64,000 nt of DNA from JAFGRU01 sp963665915. GTDB taxonomy: Bacteria; Desulfobacterota; Desulfuromonadia; Desulfuromonadales; JAAYDE01. The stretch's first letter is position 1. Each line of letters opens with the position of its first letter. The notes beneath the pieces were generated by a model, which had not been told where the DNA came from, did not search any database, and worked only from the letters and a program-made list of their open reading frames with translations. The DNA is taken from contig CAXXSG010000013.1 in assembly GCA_963665915.2 (NCBI GenBank), positions 620,001 through 684,000 of the forward strand. The letters are read 5' to 3'. Position numbers and translations under genes: made by a program. Shown piece by piece: positions 10,281 to 19,005 of this stretch.

Positions 10281-11171
10281 TCACCCTTCCTCCTGAAACC
10301 CTCCCTCGTGACTCAAAAGAAAATTTACGAAAGCCTGGTTGGCTTTGGACAGGAAAGCACCTTTTTTCCAGGCGATGGCAAGTTCAAAGGAGATGGGAGG
10401 AATGAAAGGGACCCCAACAAGGTCAGGTTCCTCCTGGATGACCCGGCGCAGAAGGGTGGTGATCCCGATCCCTTTACGGACCAGGAACTTGATCAGAGGG
10501 ATCAGGTTGGTCTCGAACACGATGGACGGCGTCGTCCCGGTGTGCTCGCTGGTCTGGCTGATCACCTCGCGGTGGAAATAGCTCTTCTCGAACAGGACAA
10601 GTGGTTGGGAGGCAAACTCCTGGTAACTGACACCTGGCTGGCGGGCGAAGGGATGATTCGCGGGGACACAGGCCACCATTTCCTCCTGAAGGAAGGGTCG
10701 CAGCTCCAGATCTGCCGGCGCGGTGGAGGTGGTGACGACGCCCAGTTCCAGTGCTCCTTTGGAGAGAAGTTGACCGATGCGCCGGGTACCGTATTCGTAG
10801 ACTCCGCAGCGTAGCCTGGGATAGCGCTGTTTAAACGCAAGCAGGAGTTGGGGAAAGTAATAGGAGCCGAGCTGGGCCGGAACCCCGATGCGTACTTGCC
10901 CCATCTCCAGGCTGCGCATCTCACCCATCTCCTGTGCGGCGTTGCGCACTCTCGCCAGAATCTCCCGGGCGTGTCCCAGAAACACTTGCCCTTCTGCCGT
11001 CAGGCTCACCTTTTTCCCCTCGCGGTTGAACAGTGGCAATCCAATCTGGTCCTCCAGATTGCGAATAGCCACGCTCACGGCTGGCTGGGCAATGTGCAAT
11101 TTCAGGGCAGCCCGGGTGAAATTCTTCTCCTCCGCTATGGCAACAAAAAAACGCAATTGGCGCAAATCCAT
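10281..11171 (-). CDS. LysR family transcriptional regulator
   Basis: The product is a 296-aa LTTR. The N-terminal winged helix (M-D-L-R-Q-L-R-F-F-V-A-I-A-E-E, then H-I-A-Q-P-A-V-S-V-A-I-R-N-L-E) is followed by a CysB/CbbR-type ligand-binding fold from about residue 88 (VRIGVPAQLGS). It is divergent from the MFS transporter, with two TGATA/TATCA dyads in between. By family precedent it likely controls that transporter and itself in response to a small ligand that cannot be deduced. Confidence 0.93.
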   Translation of the reverse strand: MDLRQLRFFVAIAEEKNFTRAALKLHIAQPAVSVAIRNLEDQIGLPLFNREGKKVSLTAEGQVFLGHAREILARVRNAAQEMGEMRSLEMGQVRIGVPAQLGSYYFPQLLLAFKQRYPRLRCGVYEYGTRRIGQLLSKGALELGVVTTSTAPADLELRPFLQEEMVACVPANHPFARQPGVSYQEFASQPLVLFEKSYFHREVISQTSEHTGTTPSIVFETNLIPLIKFLVRKGIGITTLLRRVIQEEPDLVGVPFIPPISFELAIAWKKGAFLSKANQAFVNFLLSHEGGFQEEG

Positions 11172-11183
11172 GACATCCTCCAG

Positions 11184-11247
11184 TGATAATTAAAAAGTAT
11201 CATAACAATAAAAACAATATATTTTTTATATCACTAAACCACTGATA
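11184..11247. promoter_or_regulatory. Two LysR-type operator dyads
   Basis: Dyad 1 is TGATA (11184-11188), nine bases, TATCA (11198-11202). Dyad 2 is TATCA (11229-11233), nine bases, TGATA (11243-11247). The first fits the T-N11-A LTTR recognition pattern. Both sit in an AT-rich gap between divergent LysR and MFS genes, so one probably acts as the recognition site and the other as an activation site. Binding is inferred. Confidence 0.6.
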
Positions 11248-11294
11248 GACTTCTCATAAATCAATCACCCTGTCCGTTTTTGATGGAGTCAATC

Positions 11295-12551
11295 ATGATT
11301 TTCCCGGCCACATCTGATTTCCGACGAACCTGCATCGCCCTTGGCATGGGAGCCTTTGTCGCTTTCGCCAACATCTACACCACCCAACCGCTACTCCCAC
11401 TGCTGTCGCAGGAGTTCGGGACTTCGGCGTTTTTCTCCGGGCTGTCGGTATCGTTGGTCATCTTCTCACTGGGAATTTCCCTGCTCCTTTACGCCCCCCT
11501 TTCCGATGCCCTGGGGCGGCGCTGGATCATGCGCCTGTCGTTGGCGGTCACAGTCCTGTTGACCTTTGCCCTGGCCCTGGCGCCCGGTTTTGGCTCATTG
11601 CTGCTGATTCGCATGTTGCAGGGATTCTTCATCGGCGGTTTGCCGGCCCTGGCTCTAGCCTATGTGGGGGAGGAGTTCGCTCCTGAAGCCTATTCGTCGG
11701 CCATGGCGATCTACATCGCGGCTACCAGCCTGAGCGGTATTTCGGGGCGTCTGATCAGCGGCCTGTCCGCCGATCTTGGGGGCTGGCGCGTGTCCTTTCT
11801 GGTCATGGGCGTGGTCAGTCTGATCTTTGTCATCTCCTTCTTTCAATATCTTCCCCCATCCCGCCACTTCCAGCCCCGCAGGTTGTGTCTGCGTAGCGTA
11901 TGTGAAAGCTTCTCCTGTCACTTGGGAAATCCGATGTTGCTGCCGGCTTTTCTGGTGGGGGGGGTCAATTTTTTCCTTTTCGTCGGTCTGTTCAACAACG
12001 TTGCTTACCTGCTGGTTGCTCCCCCCTTTGAGTTGGCACCGGGGATGATTTCACTCCTTTTCCTGACCTTTCTGGCCGGAACGGTCAGCTCGGCTCTTTC
12101 AGATCGCATAACCCGGGGTCAGCTCCGGTCTACCGGGATTGCCTGGGGATTCATGGTTATTCTGGGAGGGATTGGATTGACCCTGGTTCCCCATCTGGCA
12201 GCGCTAGTGGGCGGCCTGTTGCTGGTCAGCTTCGGCTTTTTCCTGGTTCACTCCCTGGCAAGTGCCTGGGTGGGGCGGGAGGTACGCTGCTTCCGCGCCG
12301 GAGCCTCGGCCCTCTATCTGATTTTTTATTACCTTGGGGGGAGTTTCGGGAGTCTCTATTTCGGCTTCTTTTGGGATCGCTTCGCTTGGAGAGGGGTGGT
12401 TTTCGCGGCCTTGCCGGTACTGTTGATGGCGGCCGTCTGCGTTCACCGCATGGGCCGGGTTGAGCGGTGTCCTTCTGTCGTAAACAAGGTATCCGGGCTG
12501 CGTCCGGAAATGCCGATTCTGGCAGAAAAAACCCCCTTTAAGACCGTTTGA
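11295..12551 (+). CDS. MFS transporter
   Basis: A twelve-helix major facilitator of ~418 aa. The N-terminal block R-R-T-C-I-A-L-G-M-G-A-F-V-A-F-A-N-I-Y and the loop 2-3 motif (P-L-S-D-A-L-G-R-R) are typical of YnfM-like drug/metabolite exporters. ATG 11295 is chosen because GGAG lies six bases upstream; ATG 11283 is possible. The substrate is unknown. Transcription is probably under the divergent LysR regulator. Confidence 0.88.
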   Translation: MIFPATSDFRRTCIALGMGAFVAFANIYTTQPLLPLLSQEFGTSAFFSGLSVSLVIFSLGISLLLYAPLSDALGRRWIMRLSLAVTVLLTFALALAPGFGSLLLIRMLQGFFIGGLPALALAYVGEEFAPEAYSSAMAIYIAATSLSGISGRLISGLSADLGGWRVSFLVMGVVSLIFVISFFQYLPPSRHFQPRRLCLRSVCESFSCHLGNPMLLPAFLVGGVNFFLFVGLFNNVAYLLVAPPFELAPGMISLLFLTFLAGTVSSALSDRITRGQLRSTGIAWGFMVILGGIGLTLVPHLAALVGGLLLVSFGFFLVHSLASAWVGREVRCFRAGASALYLIFYYLGGSFGSLYFGFFWDRFAWRGVVFAALPVLLMAAVCVHRMGRVERCPSVVNKVSGLRPEMPILAEKTPFKTV

Positions 12552-12571
12552 GGGTTTGTGTTCTCATATCT

Positions 12572-12600
12572 CGGTAATCCGGGTAATCCGGGTAATCCGG
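12572..12600. repeat. Short tandem repeat, 9-bp unit x3
   Basis: The unit GGTAATCCG is repeated three times just after the MFS stop and before the convergent DUF2288 gene. It does not form a stem by itself. It may be a slippage tract; no function is evident. Confidence 0.7.
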
Positions 12601-12644
12601 GACAGCGCCCCATTTTTACAAGTGGCCTTTCTTCTTCCAATCCC

Positions 12645-12941
12645 TCAGGCATGGCAGATGGCCTGCACCAGGATGTAGGGCTGCACAATCAGCATGCGGA
12701 ACGATTTGTCCATCTGTTTCTCCCAGGCCGCGACCTGCTCGGCAGAAGGTTTGCCCAACTGACCGGCGGCGATCCAGGCTTCGATCCGGGCAGTGTCGTT
12801 TCGGGCGACAGCGGTCGCCGCCTCCACGAGATCGAGTTCGGGTATCAGGGTGATAATCGTGTCGCGTTGCAGATGTTCCCGAAGATCCCGCCAGCTGACC
12901 TCGGCCAGCTCCTCCTTAAACCGTTCAATCATTTTGGACAT
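12645..12941 (-). CDS. DUF2288 family protein
   Basis: A 98-aa acidic helical protein matching DUF2288: E-E-L-A-E-V-S-W-R-D-L-R-E-H-L-Q-R-D near residue 10-27, then D-L-V-E-A-A-T-A-V-A and K-P-S-A-E-Q-V-A-A-W-E. No biochemical role is known for this family. AAGGAGGGTTTAACG precedes ATG 12941, a strong ribosome site. It starts ~45 bases downstream of the glycosyltransferase 3' end in the same direction. Confidence 0.8.
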   Translation of the reverse strand: MSKMIERFKEELAEVSWRDLREHLQRDTIITLIPELDLVEAATAVARNDTARIEAWIAAGQLGKPSAEQVAAWEKQMDKSFRMLIVQPYILVQAICHA

Positions 12942-12987
12942 CGTTAAACCCTCCTTCCCGCCTTTGCCGAGTTTTTTAGCACGAAAC

Positions 12988-13914
12988 TCAGGTCCTGGAA
13001 GCCTGCTTGATCAGCCTGGCAATATGGCGACGGTATTTCCATTTTGTCAGAAGGGGGACTTCCAGATTGATTCTCGGGTTGAGGCGGTATTTTTTCAGAA
13101 GCTGGGAGCTTTTCCGGCCGGTGGCAGCTTCTCGTAGCAGTCCCTTGCAAAGGTAGTAACCGCGAATGTAGTGATATTGTTTCATCTGTTCTGCCGTGTG
13201 GGCAAACAGCTTGGCGCAGCAAAGGTCCCGGTAGCATTTCGCGGTCAATGTTTCCTTGTGACCATAAAACCGGTTGTTTCCGTGAATGCGATAAGAGATA
13301 GAAGGTACATTGAGATAAAATTTGCGGCCGTTGTAAAGGGACGCCAGCCAGATCAGACAATCATCGGCCCGGATACGCCAGTCCTGCTCAAAAGGGATGG
13401 GGAAAAACTGTTCTGCAAGCGGACGCCTGATGGAGAGAGCCGACGTTGGTGCGCCAACCCATATTTGACTCGTGAAGGTGATCAGGCTGGTGAAGCCCAG
13501 GTCGGTTACCCGCTCTGGATAAGGCTCGATAACTTCCTGGTTCACATTGCCAAACTCTTTAAGGGCGCAGAACAAAAAATCGCAGCCAGGATGGTCGCGA
13601 TAGACCGCCACCGCCTTTTCAATGTAGTCCTGGTGATATAAATCGTCTGCATCCAAAAAAAACAGAATCTCGCCATGGGCCAGTTCGACACCTGTGTTGA
13701 AGGCCGATAGTTGGCCGCCATTTGGTTTGAAATGGGGCGTGATGGTTGGGTTTGAAGCAGCGAGCTTTTCGATGATGTGGCGGGATTCATCCGTAGAGCC
13801 GTCATCGACAATGATGATCTCTATGTTGGGGTAAGTCTGGCTGAGAACCGACGCAACGGTCTCTTCGAGAAACGCGGCATAGTTGTAATTATTTATCAGG
13901 ACGGAGACAAGCAC
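12988..13914 (-). CDS. Family 2 glycosyltransferase
   Basis: A 308-aa GT-A fold enzyme. The N-terminus V-S-V-L-I-N-N-Y-N-Y, then I-I-I-V-D-D-G-S-T-D-E-S is the nucleotide-sugar site. F-F-L-D-A-D-D near residue 90 is the metal-binding DxD region. There are no membrane helices. The start is GTG 13914, with AAGGGA upstream. It is just downstream of the UDP-glucuronate decarboxylase-like gene, so a surface-polysaccharide role using a pentose or related sugar is likely. Confidence 0.88.
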   Translation of the reverse strand: MLVSVLINNYNYAAFLEETVASVLSQTYPNIEIIIVDDGSTDESRHIIEKLAASNPTITPHFKPNGGQLSAFNTGVELAHGEILFFLDADDLYHQDYIEKAVAVYRDHPGCDFLFCALKEFGNVNQEVIEPYPERVTDLGFTSLITFTSQIWVGAPTSALSIRRPLAEQFFPIPFEQDWRIRADDCLIWLASLYNGRKFYLNVPSISYRIHGNNRFYGHKETLTAKCYRDLCCAKLFAHTAEQMKQYHYIRGYYLCKGLLREAATGRKSSQLLKKYRLNPRINLEVPLLTKWKYRRHIARLIKQASRT

Positions 13915-13947
13915 AGTATTCCCTTTTTGGAGCAGAGTGGCTTCGGA

Positions 13948-14931
13948 TTAAAGAAGGCGCACCTGTGTTTCGCCGGTGGAGCGTTCCAGGTGCTCTTGTT
14001 GCTGCAGGACTTTGGAAAAATATATAATGGTCTGAGTGAGGCCGGTTTTAAGGGTGACCTGGGGCAACCAGTCCATCGATTGGCGAGCACGGCTGATGCA
14101 GGGTTTGCGCTTTTTCGGGTCGGCGTCAGGGAGCGGGTGGAAGTGTATAGAAGAATTTCCGCCGGCAAGGCGCAAAATGGTGTGTGCGAGATCAATGATC
14201 TGAACTTCGCTGGGGTTGCCGAGGTTGAATAAGAGTAAATCATTCCCCGGTAAATCCATAAAGCGCAACAAGGCTTCCACGGTATCGCTGACAAAACAGA
14301 ATGACCGGGTTTGGGTACCGTCGCCATATATTGTCAAGGGTTGGTTGGTCAGGGCGCTGATGGCGAAGTTGGATACCACCCGGCCGTCGTTCCGGTCCAT
14401 GAAGGGGCCGTAGGTGTTGAAAAGTCTGGCTATTCGCACCGAACAGCCGCGTTTGTGATATTCGTAACAGATGGTTTCCGATAGACGTTTGCCCTCATCG
14501 TAGCAAGCCCGGTCAGTCAGGGTTCCCACGTTGCCCCGGTAGGTTTCGATCTGCGGATGGACTTCCGGATCCCCGTAAACTTCTGATGTAGAGGTGTGCA
14601 GCATGCATGCATTGTTCTGGCAAGTTGCTTCAAGAAGGTTGCGTACTCCCATGGTGCAGGCATCAATGGTCTGCAGCGCAAGGTTCTGGTATTGAATCGG
14701 CGAAGCAGGGCAAGCCAGGTTGAATACTTTATTGAATCTGATTCTGATCGGCGCGGTGATATCACCTTCAATAAATTCGAACCGCGGGTGATCTGTGAGT
14801 TCGCGAATGTTTTCGTAATTCCCGGTTGACAGGTTGTCGAGGCAGATGATGTGATCGTTTCCCTTGAGGAGCCTTCTTACCAGACTTGATCCAAGGAAGC
14901 CGGCGCCGCCGGCAACAAGAATTCTGGTCAT
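13948..14931 (-). CDS. NAD-dependent sugar epimerase, UDP-glucuronate decarboxylase-like
   Basis: An extended short-chain dehydrogenase of 327 aa. It shows G-G-A-G-F-L-G-S at residues 8-15 (NAD site), D-N-L-S-T-G near residue 32, and the LACPASPIQYQ block typical of UDP-xylose synthase enzymes. Then come S-T-S-E-V-Y-G-D-P and the Y-D-E-G-K-R catalytic Tyr/Lys. It should convert UDP-glucuronate to UDP-xylose or act on a close relative. The next gene, 33 bases downstream, is a glycosyltransferase. Confidence 0.88.
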   Translation of the reverse strand: MTRILVAGGAGFLGSSLVRRLLKGNDHIICLDNLSTGNYENIRELTDHPRFEFIEGDITAPIRIRFNKVFNLACPASPIQYQNLALQTIDACTMGVRNLLEATCQNNACMLHTSTSEVYGDPEVHPQIETYRGNVGTLTDRACYDEGKRLSETICYEYHKRGCSVRIARLFNTYGPFMDRNDGRVVSNFAISALTNQPLTIYGDGTQTRSFCFVSDTVEALLRFMDLPGNDLLLFNLGNPSEVQIIDLAHTILRLAGGNSSIHFHPLPDADPKKRKPCISRARQSMDWLPQVTLKTGLTQTIIYFSKVLQQQEHLERSTGETQVRLL

Positions 14932-15511
14932 GCTTTATCCTTTTCAATTTATTTGCTGCAGGACGATGTCAATATTGCAAAAGTTTTGATGTTACGATGG
15001 TGCCGAAAAGGAGATCACAACTGACGGTGAAATTTATTAACGCAATTAGAGGACATGATACAATATCTTGCTTGCAATGGTGAATAGATATTTAAAATCA
15101 ATCCGACTTTGAAATTGATAAATTTTCAGGCGTCTATTTCAGACGCCACTTCGTGAAATAGCGGATTTCTCCTGAAAATATCCGCTTCTTGGCGTTCCAA
15201 GTTCCAGGGACACTGAACCTACCCTTGATGTCCACCACTCACTTTTCTTCCCCCCCTCCTCAACTTTTTTCTCATTTAAAATTATATTGAAAACCTTTGG
15301 TATTTTTATTGCTAATGACAATAAAAATAAAAGGCTATCGCTGCTGTGGTGCGGTGTAAAGCTGAAAAGTCCCTTTTAATTAACTCTAAATTCATAAACA
15401 ACAGGCCATAATGAGAGTGGCGGAATTTTGACGTTAAAAGATCGAAAACTACCATTCAAACCAATAGTCGCGAAATTGTTTTTCTCAAACAAAGAGCAGG
15501 AGGGTAAATTT
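14932..15511. other. Intergenic with overlapping dyads
   Basis: There are 580 bases between divergent genes without a supported gene. It contains nested inverted repeats: GGCGTCT/AGACGCC (15129-15135 and 15141-15147), CTATTTCA/TGAAATAG (15134-15141 and 15154-15161), and GCGGAT/ATCCGC just after. A polypyrimidine run follows near 15245. It may hold the barrel gene's regulatory region. Confidence 0.4.
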
Positions 15512-16141
15512 ATGCAAGGAAGATTTTTGAGTTGTTTAATGGTCTTGTGCTTATTCTTGTTGGCAGGTTCCCCGGCCCATGCGGAAAAAGGATCTTTTTA
15601 TGTTGGGGTGCACGGTGGGTTTAATTATATGGAAGATATGGATGAAAATCTCAACGGTGAAGTTGAGATGGAGATCGGTTCTGTATACGGAGTAGCCTTG
15701 GGCTACACGTTAAAAAATGTTGAAGGCGCCAACCTTCGCCTGGAGCTTGAAGGAGTCTTTCGCAAAAACGATGATAAAGAATGGAGTGAAAGTTCTGGTT
15801 TGGAGGGAGACGTAACGTCCACAGCCGTGATGGTTAATGCGGGCGTGGAGTTTGTTAATAAGACCAGGTATACTCCCGTCCTTCTGATTGGTATCGGTGG
15901 CGCCCATGTGGAGTTTGACCACAAAGTTAATGGTTTTTCTGTGGAGAATGACAGTGACACGGTTTTTGCCTATCAGGTTGGTGCCGGATGTGCAGTCAAT
16001 CTGACTGAAAAACTGGTTGTCGAACTGGGGTACCGTTTCTTTGAAGCCTATGAACCGGAAAGGACGGATTTTGCTGACGTCACCAACGTAACCAACTACC
16101 AGACTCATAATCTGATGCTGGGCATGCGTTACTCGTTCTGA
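15512..16141 (+). CDS. Outer-membrane beta-barrel protein
   Basis: A 209-aa exported protein. The signal peptide ends at the AHA site (residues ~1-24). The mature part has alternating hydrophobic strands (GSFYVGVHGGFNYMED, VYGVALGYTL, LRLELEGVFRK, VMVNAGVEFVN, KLVVELGYRFFEAY) and ends in the classic terminal phenylalanine strand M-L-G-M-R-Y-S-F. It resembles small eight-stranded barrels of the OmpA/OmpW-like type. ATG 15512 is preferred because GCAGGAGGGTAAATTT precedes it. The ligand is unknown. Confidence 0.85.
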   Translation: MQGRFLSCLMVLCLFLLAGSPAHAEKGSFYVGVHGGFNYMEDMDENLNGEVEMEIGSVYGVALGYTLKNVEGANLRLELEGVFRKNDDKEWSESSGLEGDVTSTAVMVNAGVEFVNKTRYTPVLLIGIGGAHVEFDHKVNGFSVENDSDTVFAYQVGAGCAVNLTEKLVVELGYRFFEAYEPERTDFADVTNVTNYQTHNLMLGMRYSF

Positions 16142-16156
16142 TCCCAAATGATAAGG

Positions 16157-16197
16157 TTTAAAAGGGCTGCGATATCAGATGCGGCCCTTTTTTTTTG
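16157..16197 (+). terminator. Rho-independent terminator
   Basis: AAAAGGGCTGC, loop GATATCAGAT, GCGGCCCTTTTTTTT. The stem is followed by a run of eight T, directly after the barrel gene stop. Confidence 0.8.
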
Positions 16198-16242
16198 CTT
16201 GAGTGCTCCAGGTAATGAAGGAAAGTTTTTGCTGCCTTTTGG

Positions 16243-16310
16243 CAAAAAGCACACGCCTTGCTCGATCCCCCCTGTTTTTGGTACGATCCCCCAAGCCCGA
16301 CAGTCTGTTA
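16243..16310 (-). repeat. Repeat family B, end fragment B3
   Basis: About 65 bases similar to one end of repeat B: GGTACGATCCCCCAAGCCCG then ACAGTC, compared with GTTACGATTTCCCAAGTCCG then ACAGTT in copy B1. Its outer end abuts the stop codon (TAA, 16308-16310) of the solute-binding gene. Confidence 0.55.
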
Positions 16311-17174
16311 GCGTCCTAGTTCCGATTCTTTAGCAATGTTCCGGAGTTTCGAAACATCGACATAGTTGCTTAAAATCTTCAAATAAAGTTTTTGCCCACC
16401 CAGTTTTTCAAAGGCTTGATCGAATTTTTCAGCCAATCCATTAAGGTTTTTGGGAAATGCAACGTGAACCGGTGTTGGTTTTTCGGGAAGATCGATAAGC
16501 CTGAAGTCATCTATCATACCAAACTCCTGCAAGTATACTAGGCTGGAAGCTTTTCCTGGTGAGTATATACCGTCGATGCGATGGCTGATGACTTTTTTAA
16601 GGTTGATTTTCAAAAAGTCAGGGCTTCCGACTAAATCGAATTTGATGGACGAGTCCCTCATGAAGGGGGTTTTATAGCCATTTTTAAAATAGCCAAAGAC
16701 CATGTGATTGATGTCACTTGCTTTTCTGACTTCTTTTAATGGATTGTTTTTATGGGAGCCTATTATAGGCTGGGCATAATAATAGGGTTTTTTTGAGTAT
16801 CTCAAACATTCACACCGTTTCGGTTCGAAGACCAGAAAGCACGAGATATATTTTTTCCCTTTTTTCAGGTTGTACAACTGTCTGGCGAGGCTTGTCGGGT
16901 TTGTGTCCCACTGGAACTTCATGCCGATCTCAGGGGCGATATGATTCTCAATCAGATCGTAAATCGCACCACTGACCCTTTTATTTTTATCGAGAAAGAC
17001 GTGCGGCGGGATGATAAAAAAGCTGACTCTTATTGACTCGGAAAAAAGATCGTTCTGCTCCACCCGGGTCGATGAAGCCGGTGCTGTTTTTTCCTGCTGA
17101 GGCGGGGTTTGCTGTTTTTCACATCCCCAGCAAAGCAGGACCGGAATTAAAAAGAGAAACAAGGCCTTCTGCAA
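16308..17174 (-). CDS. Periplasmic solute-binding lipoprotein (SBP family 3-like)
   Basis: The protein begins with a lipoprotein signal L-Q-K-A-L-F-L-F-L-I-P-V-L-L-C-W-G-C. It continues with a Pro/Gln-rich linker and a domain of type 3 solute-binding proteins (I-R-V-S-F-F-I-I-P-P-H-V-F-L-D, then G-A-I-Y-D-L-I-E). TTG 17174 is chosen because GTGGGGGAAAA is just upstream and gives a normal signal; GTG 17219 would add 15 residues with no ribosome site. It has no ABC permease nearby, so it may feed a sensor or be an orphan receptor. The stop codon coincides with the edge of repeat B3. Confidence 0.7.
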   Translation of the reverse strand: MQKALFLFLIPVLLCWGCEKQQTPPQQEKTAPASSTRVEQNDLFSESIRVSFFIIPPHVFLDKNKRVSGAIYDLIENHIAPEIGMKFQWDTNPTSLARQLYNLKKGKKYISCFLVFEPKRCECLRYSKKPYYYAQPIIGSHKNNPLKEVRKASDINHMVFGYFKNGYKTPFMRDSSIKFDLVGSPDFLKINLKKVISHRIDGIYSPGKASSLVYLQEFGMIDDFRLIDLPEKPTPVHVAFPKNLNGLAEKFDQAFEKLGGQKLYLKILSNYVDVSKLRNIAKESELGR

Positions 17175-17591
17175 TTTTCCCCCACAGGAAGTGATCAAGC
17201 AGTCGGTATCAATATACACTTGCTGTCTGGATTTTTTTGTTCCCCTGGGCCAACCTTATTGACCTTCTCTTGCTTTGCTGGTACGGACTGCGGAATTTGA
17301 TTACAGTAATACTTAAGCAGGATTTTTTGATGTTAGCTGTTTTTAATGGTTTCGCATGACTCGTGCTGAACCTTGTTAACCATTTTTCCCAAGGGGCATT
17401 TCTCGAATTCCAACACGACGATATTTCCGATTTGATCGGGAAATATCGCGCTTATCCCAGGGAAAGCAAATTCTCCGAGCCATCAAATATTTTCATGGCC
17501 CGCTTCAGGGGAAATATGATGATTATTTAAGGATGATAATTATTTCTCAGGTATAATGTCCGAAAACCTTTAAGCCAGCCATTCAATTTCC
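17175..17591. other. Intergenic with a 10-bp dyad
   Basis: No gene is seen. A perfect dyad CGATATTTCC (17419-17428), ten-base spacer, GGAAATATCG (17439-17448) is the clearest structure. It lacks a T tract, so an operator or small structured element is more likely than a terminator. Confidence 0.45.
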
Positions 17592-17959
17592 ATGAATTTT
17601 AACAGCTCAGTATCGGACGGGAAAACCTGTTTTTTTGTAAGGCCCAGACAAACATTACTAACAGTCTTGCCATAGGTTTTACAAAAGTCGCCGTTGACAA
17701 GGGACAAAAAAACAACATCCACAAGCATCTGATTGAGTTACGTGGACTTTCTTCAGTGTCCGGCGTCGTGGGAAAATGGGGATTTGCAAATATCGAGGTG
17801 AAAAAATTCGGTTTGCCGTGTTCCTGGAAAATAGTCGTCCTTCATGATAAAGCCGATTTCGAAGTTCCCTTTATTAAAACCGCTATGCAGAATACCGGAT
17901 ATAACTATCGTGTGTTCACCAACGAAAAAGAAACTGTTGCCTGGCTTGAGGAAGATTGA
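17592..17959 (+). pseudogene. STAS-like small protein, probable frameshift
   Basis: From 17675 the frame ending at 17959 reads G-F-T-K-V-A-V-D-K-G-Q-K-N-N-I-H-K-H, then L-I-E-L-R-G-L-S-S-V-S-G-V-V and W-K-I-V-V-L-H-D-K-A-D-F-E. It ends V-F-T-N-E-K-E-T-V-A-W-L-E-E-D. The alternating strand/helix pattern and terminal EAxxWL block resemble SpoIIAA/STAS-like single-domain proteins. An in-frame TAA at 17600 blocks an upstream start in this frame, whereas ATG 17592 opens another frame (M-N-F-N-S-S-V-S-D-G-K-T-C-F-F-V-R-P) that looks like the missing N-terminus. I infer one indel near 17640-17660. A shorter intact gene from GTG 17756 is the alternative. It is 12 bases upstream of the TPR lipoprotein. 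Confidence 0.45.
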
Positions 17960-17971
17960 GTGGAGGGTTCC

Positions 17972-18661
17972 ATGAAAAAAAGAAGGCTTATTCTTATGGC
18001 GGTTGCAACGCTGGTAATTGGCGGCTGTGCGAGCATTTCCACTATCATCACCGGCGCCGGGGGAGAATTCGATACGGGCATGGGATACTTCAACCAGGGA
18101 AAATATCAGGAGGCGGCCGCTCGTTTTGCCAAGGCAACTGAGCTGGACCCGGAGTATGGCGAGGCTTTTCTCTATCTTGGCCGGTCATATATCAATCTCG
18201 GCCGTTGGGGGGAAGCGCTCAGCCCTTTGCGGACAGCGTACCGGCTTGCCCCAACGGAGACCCGGAATGAGATTGGCTCCATCCTTTTCGATGCTTTGTT
18301 GTCCAATGCGATTGGAAAAATCCGGCAGGGAAATTTCACCGAGGGAATTTCCAATCTTCAGGAGGGAATGGACCTGAAACCGGAATCAGGAAAGGCACAA
18401 GACGAGATGGTGCAAGCCCTGATCGCTTATGGCGGGCAGCTTATGCAGGATGGTAACGTCGTCGAGGCGATAACCGTTTTCCAGGAAGCATTGGGATACA
18501 ACCCGGAAAATGCTGAGGCTCATATCGGTTTAGCCCGGGCCTTCCTGATGAACGGCGATTGGGCCAAGGCAAGGGAGATGGCATTCCGGGTGCTGAGCCT
18601 CTCCCCGGACAGTTCTTCACTGGAACAGTTGTTTCAGCAGCTGCTGGCGGCGCCGCGCTGA
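17972..18661 (+). CDS. TPR-repeat lipoprotein
   Basis: A 229-aa lipoprotein. The signal MKKRRLILMAVATLVIGGC ends in a lipobox cysteine at ~19. Tetratricopeptide repeats follow: G-M-G-Y-F-N-Q-G-K-Y-Q-E-A-A-A-R-F, then G-E-A-F-L-Y-L-G-R-S-Y and E-A-H-I-G-L-A-R-A-F. ATG 17972 is chosen with GTGGAGGGTTCC upstream. It is probably an outer-membrane or periplasmic scaffold; partners are unknown. Confidence 0.88.
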   Translation: MKKRRLILMAVATLVIGGCASISTIITGAGGEFDTGMGYFNQGKYQEAAARFAKATELDPEYGEAFLYLGRSYINLGRWGEALSPLRTAYRLAPTETRNEIGSILFDALLSNAIGKIRQGNFTEGISNLQEGMDLKPESGKAQDEMVQALIAYGGQLMQDGNVVEAITVFQEALGYNPENAEAHIGLARAFLMNGDWAKAREMAFRVLSLSPDSSSLEQLFQQLLAAPR

Positions 18662-18666
18662 TCCAG

Positions 18667-19005
18667 CCCGGATTATTCATGAAGGTTTTTGCTGCAACCG
18701 TCGATTACACGTCATCTTAAGGAAGCTATCGCACTTGGGAATGAATCTACTGCGAAACCGGAAAACCGGACCATATTTCCGCAAATTTTTGGCAAATAGT
18801 CTCGCTATTCGCTCTCAAGTTTGCGAAAATCTGCCCTCGATTTCCCCTTTTCTCGTTACGATTTCCCAAGTCCGACAGTTCCCTGGCCGTACTCGTTCTT
18901 TGCGCTTCGACGTATTGCAAGTACGTCTGCAACGCGCGTTGCTGTGCTTGGCCTGATCTGACGCATACTTGCCGGTTTCGCTACGAAGCCTCCTGAATAA
19001 CCCGG
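18667..19005 (+). repeat. Repeat family A, copy A2, split by nested repeat B1
   Basis: The ends CCCGGATTATTCATGAAGG (18667 on) and its near inverse TCCTGAATAACCCGG (to 19005) are imperfect inverted repeats. Removal of 18726-18878 leaves ~186 bases that match A1 (7940-8110) in reverse orientation. It lies just downstream of the TPR lipoprotein gene. Confidence 0.75.
18726..18878 (+). repeat. Repeat family B, copy B1 (nested MITE-like element)
   Basis: A ~153-bp element. The ends CTATCGCACTTGGGAATGA and, reversed, CTGTCGGACTTGGGAAATCG are inverted repeats of ~19 bp. The interior has CGCAAATTTTTGGCAAATAG and CTCAAGTTTGCGAAAATCTG. The same element lies reversed at 59785-59937, with equal length. 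It is inserted within repeat A2. Confidence 0.75.

Noticed and set aside
12572..12600. CRISPR-like repeat
   Set aside because: Only three 9-bp units without spacers.
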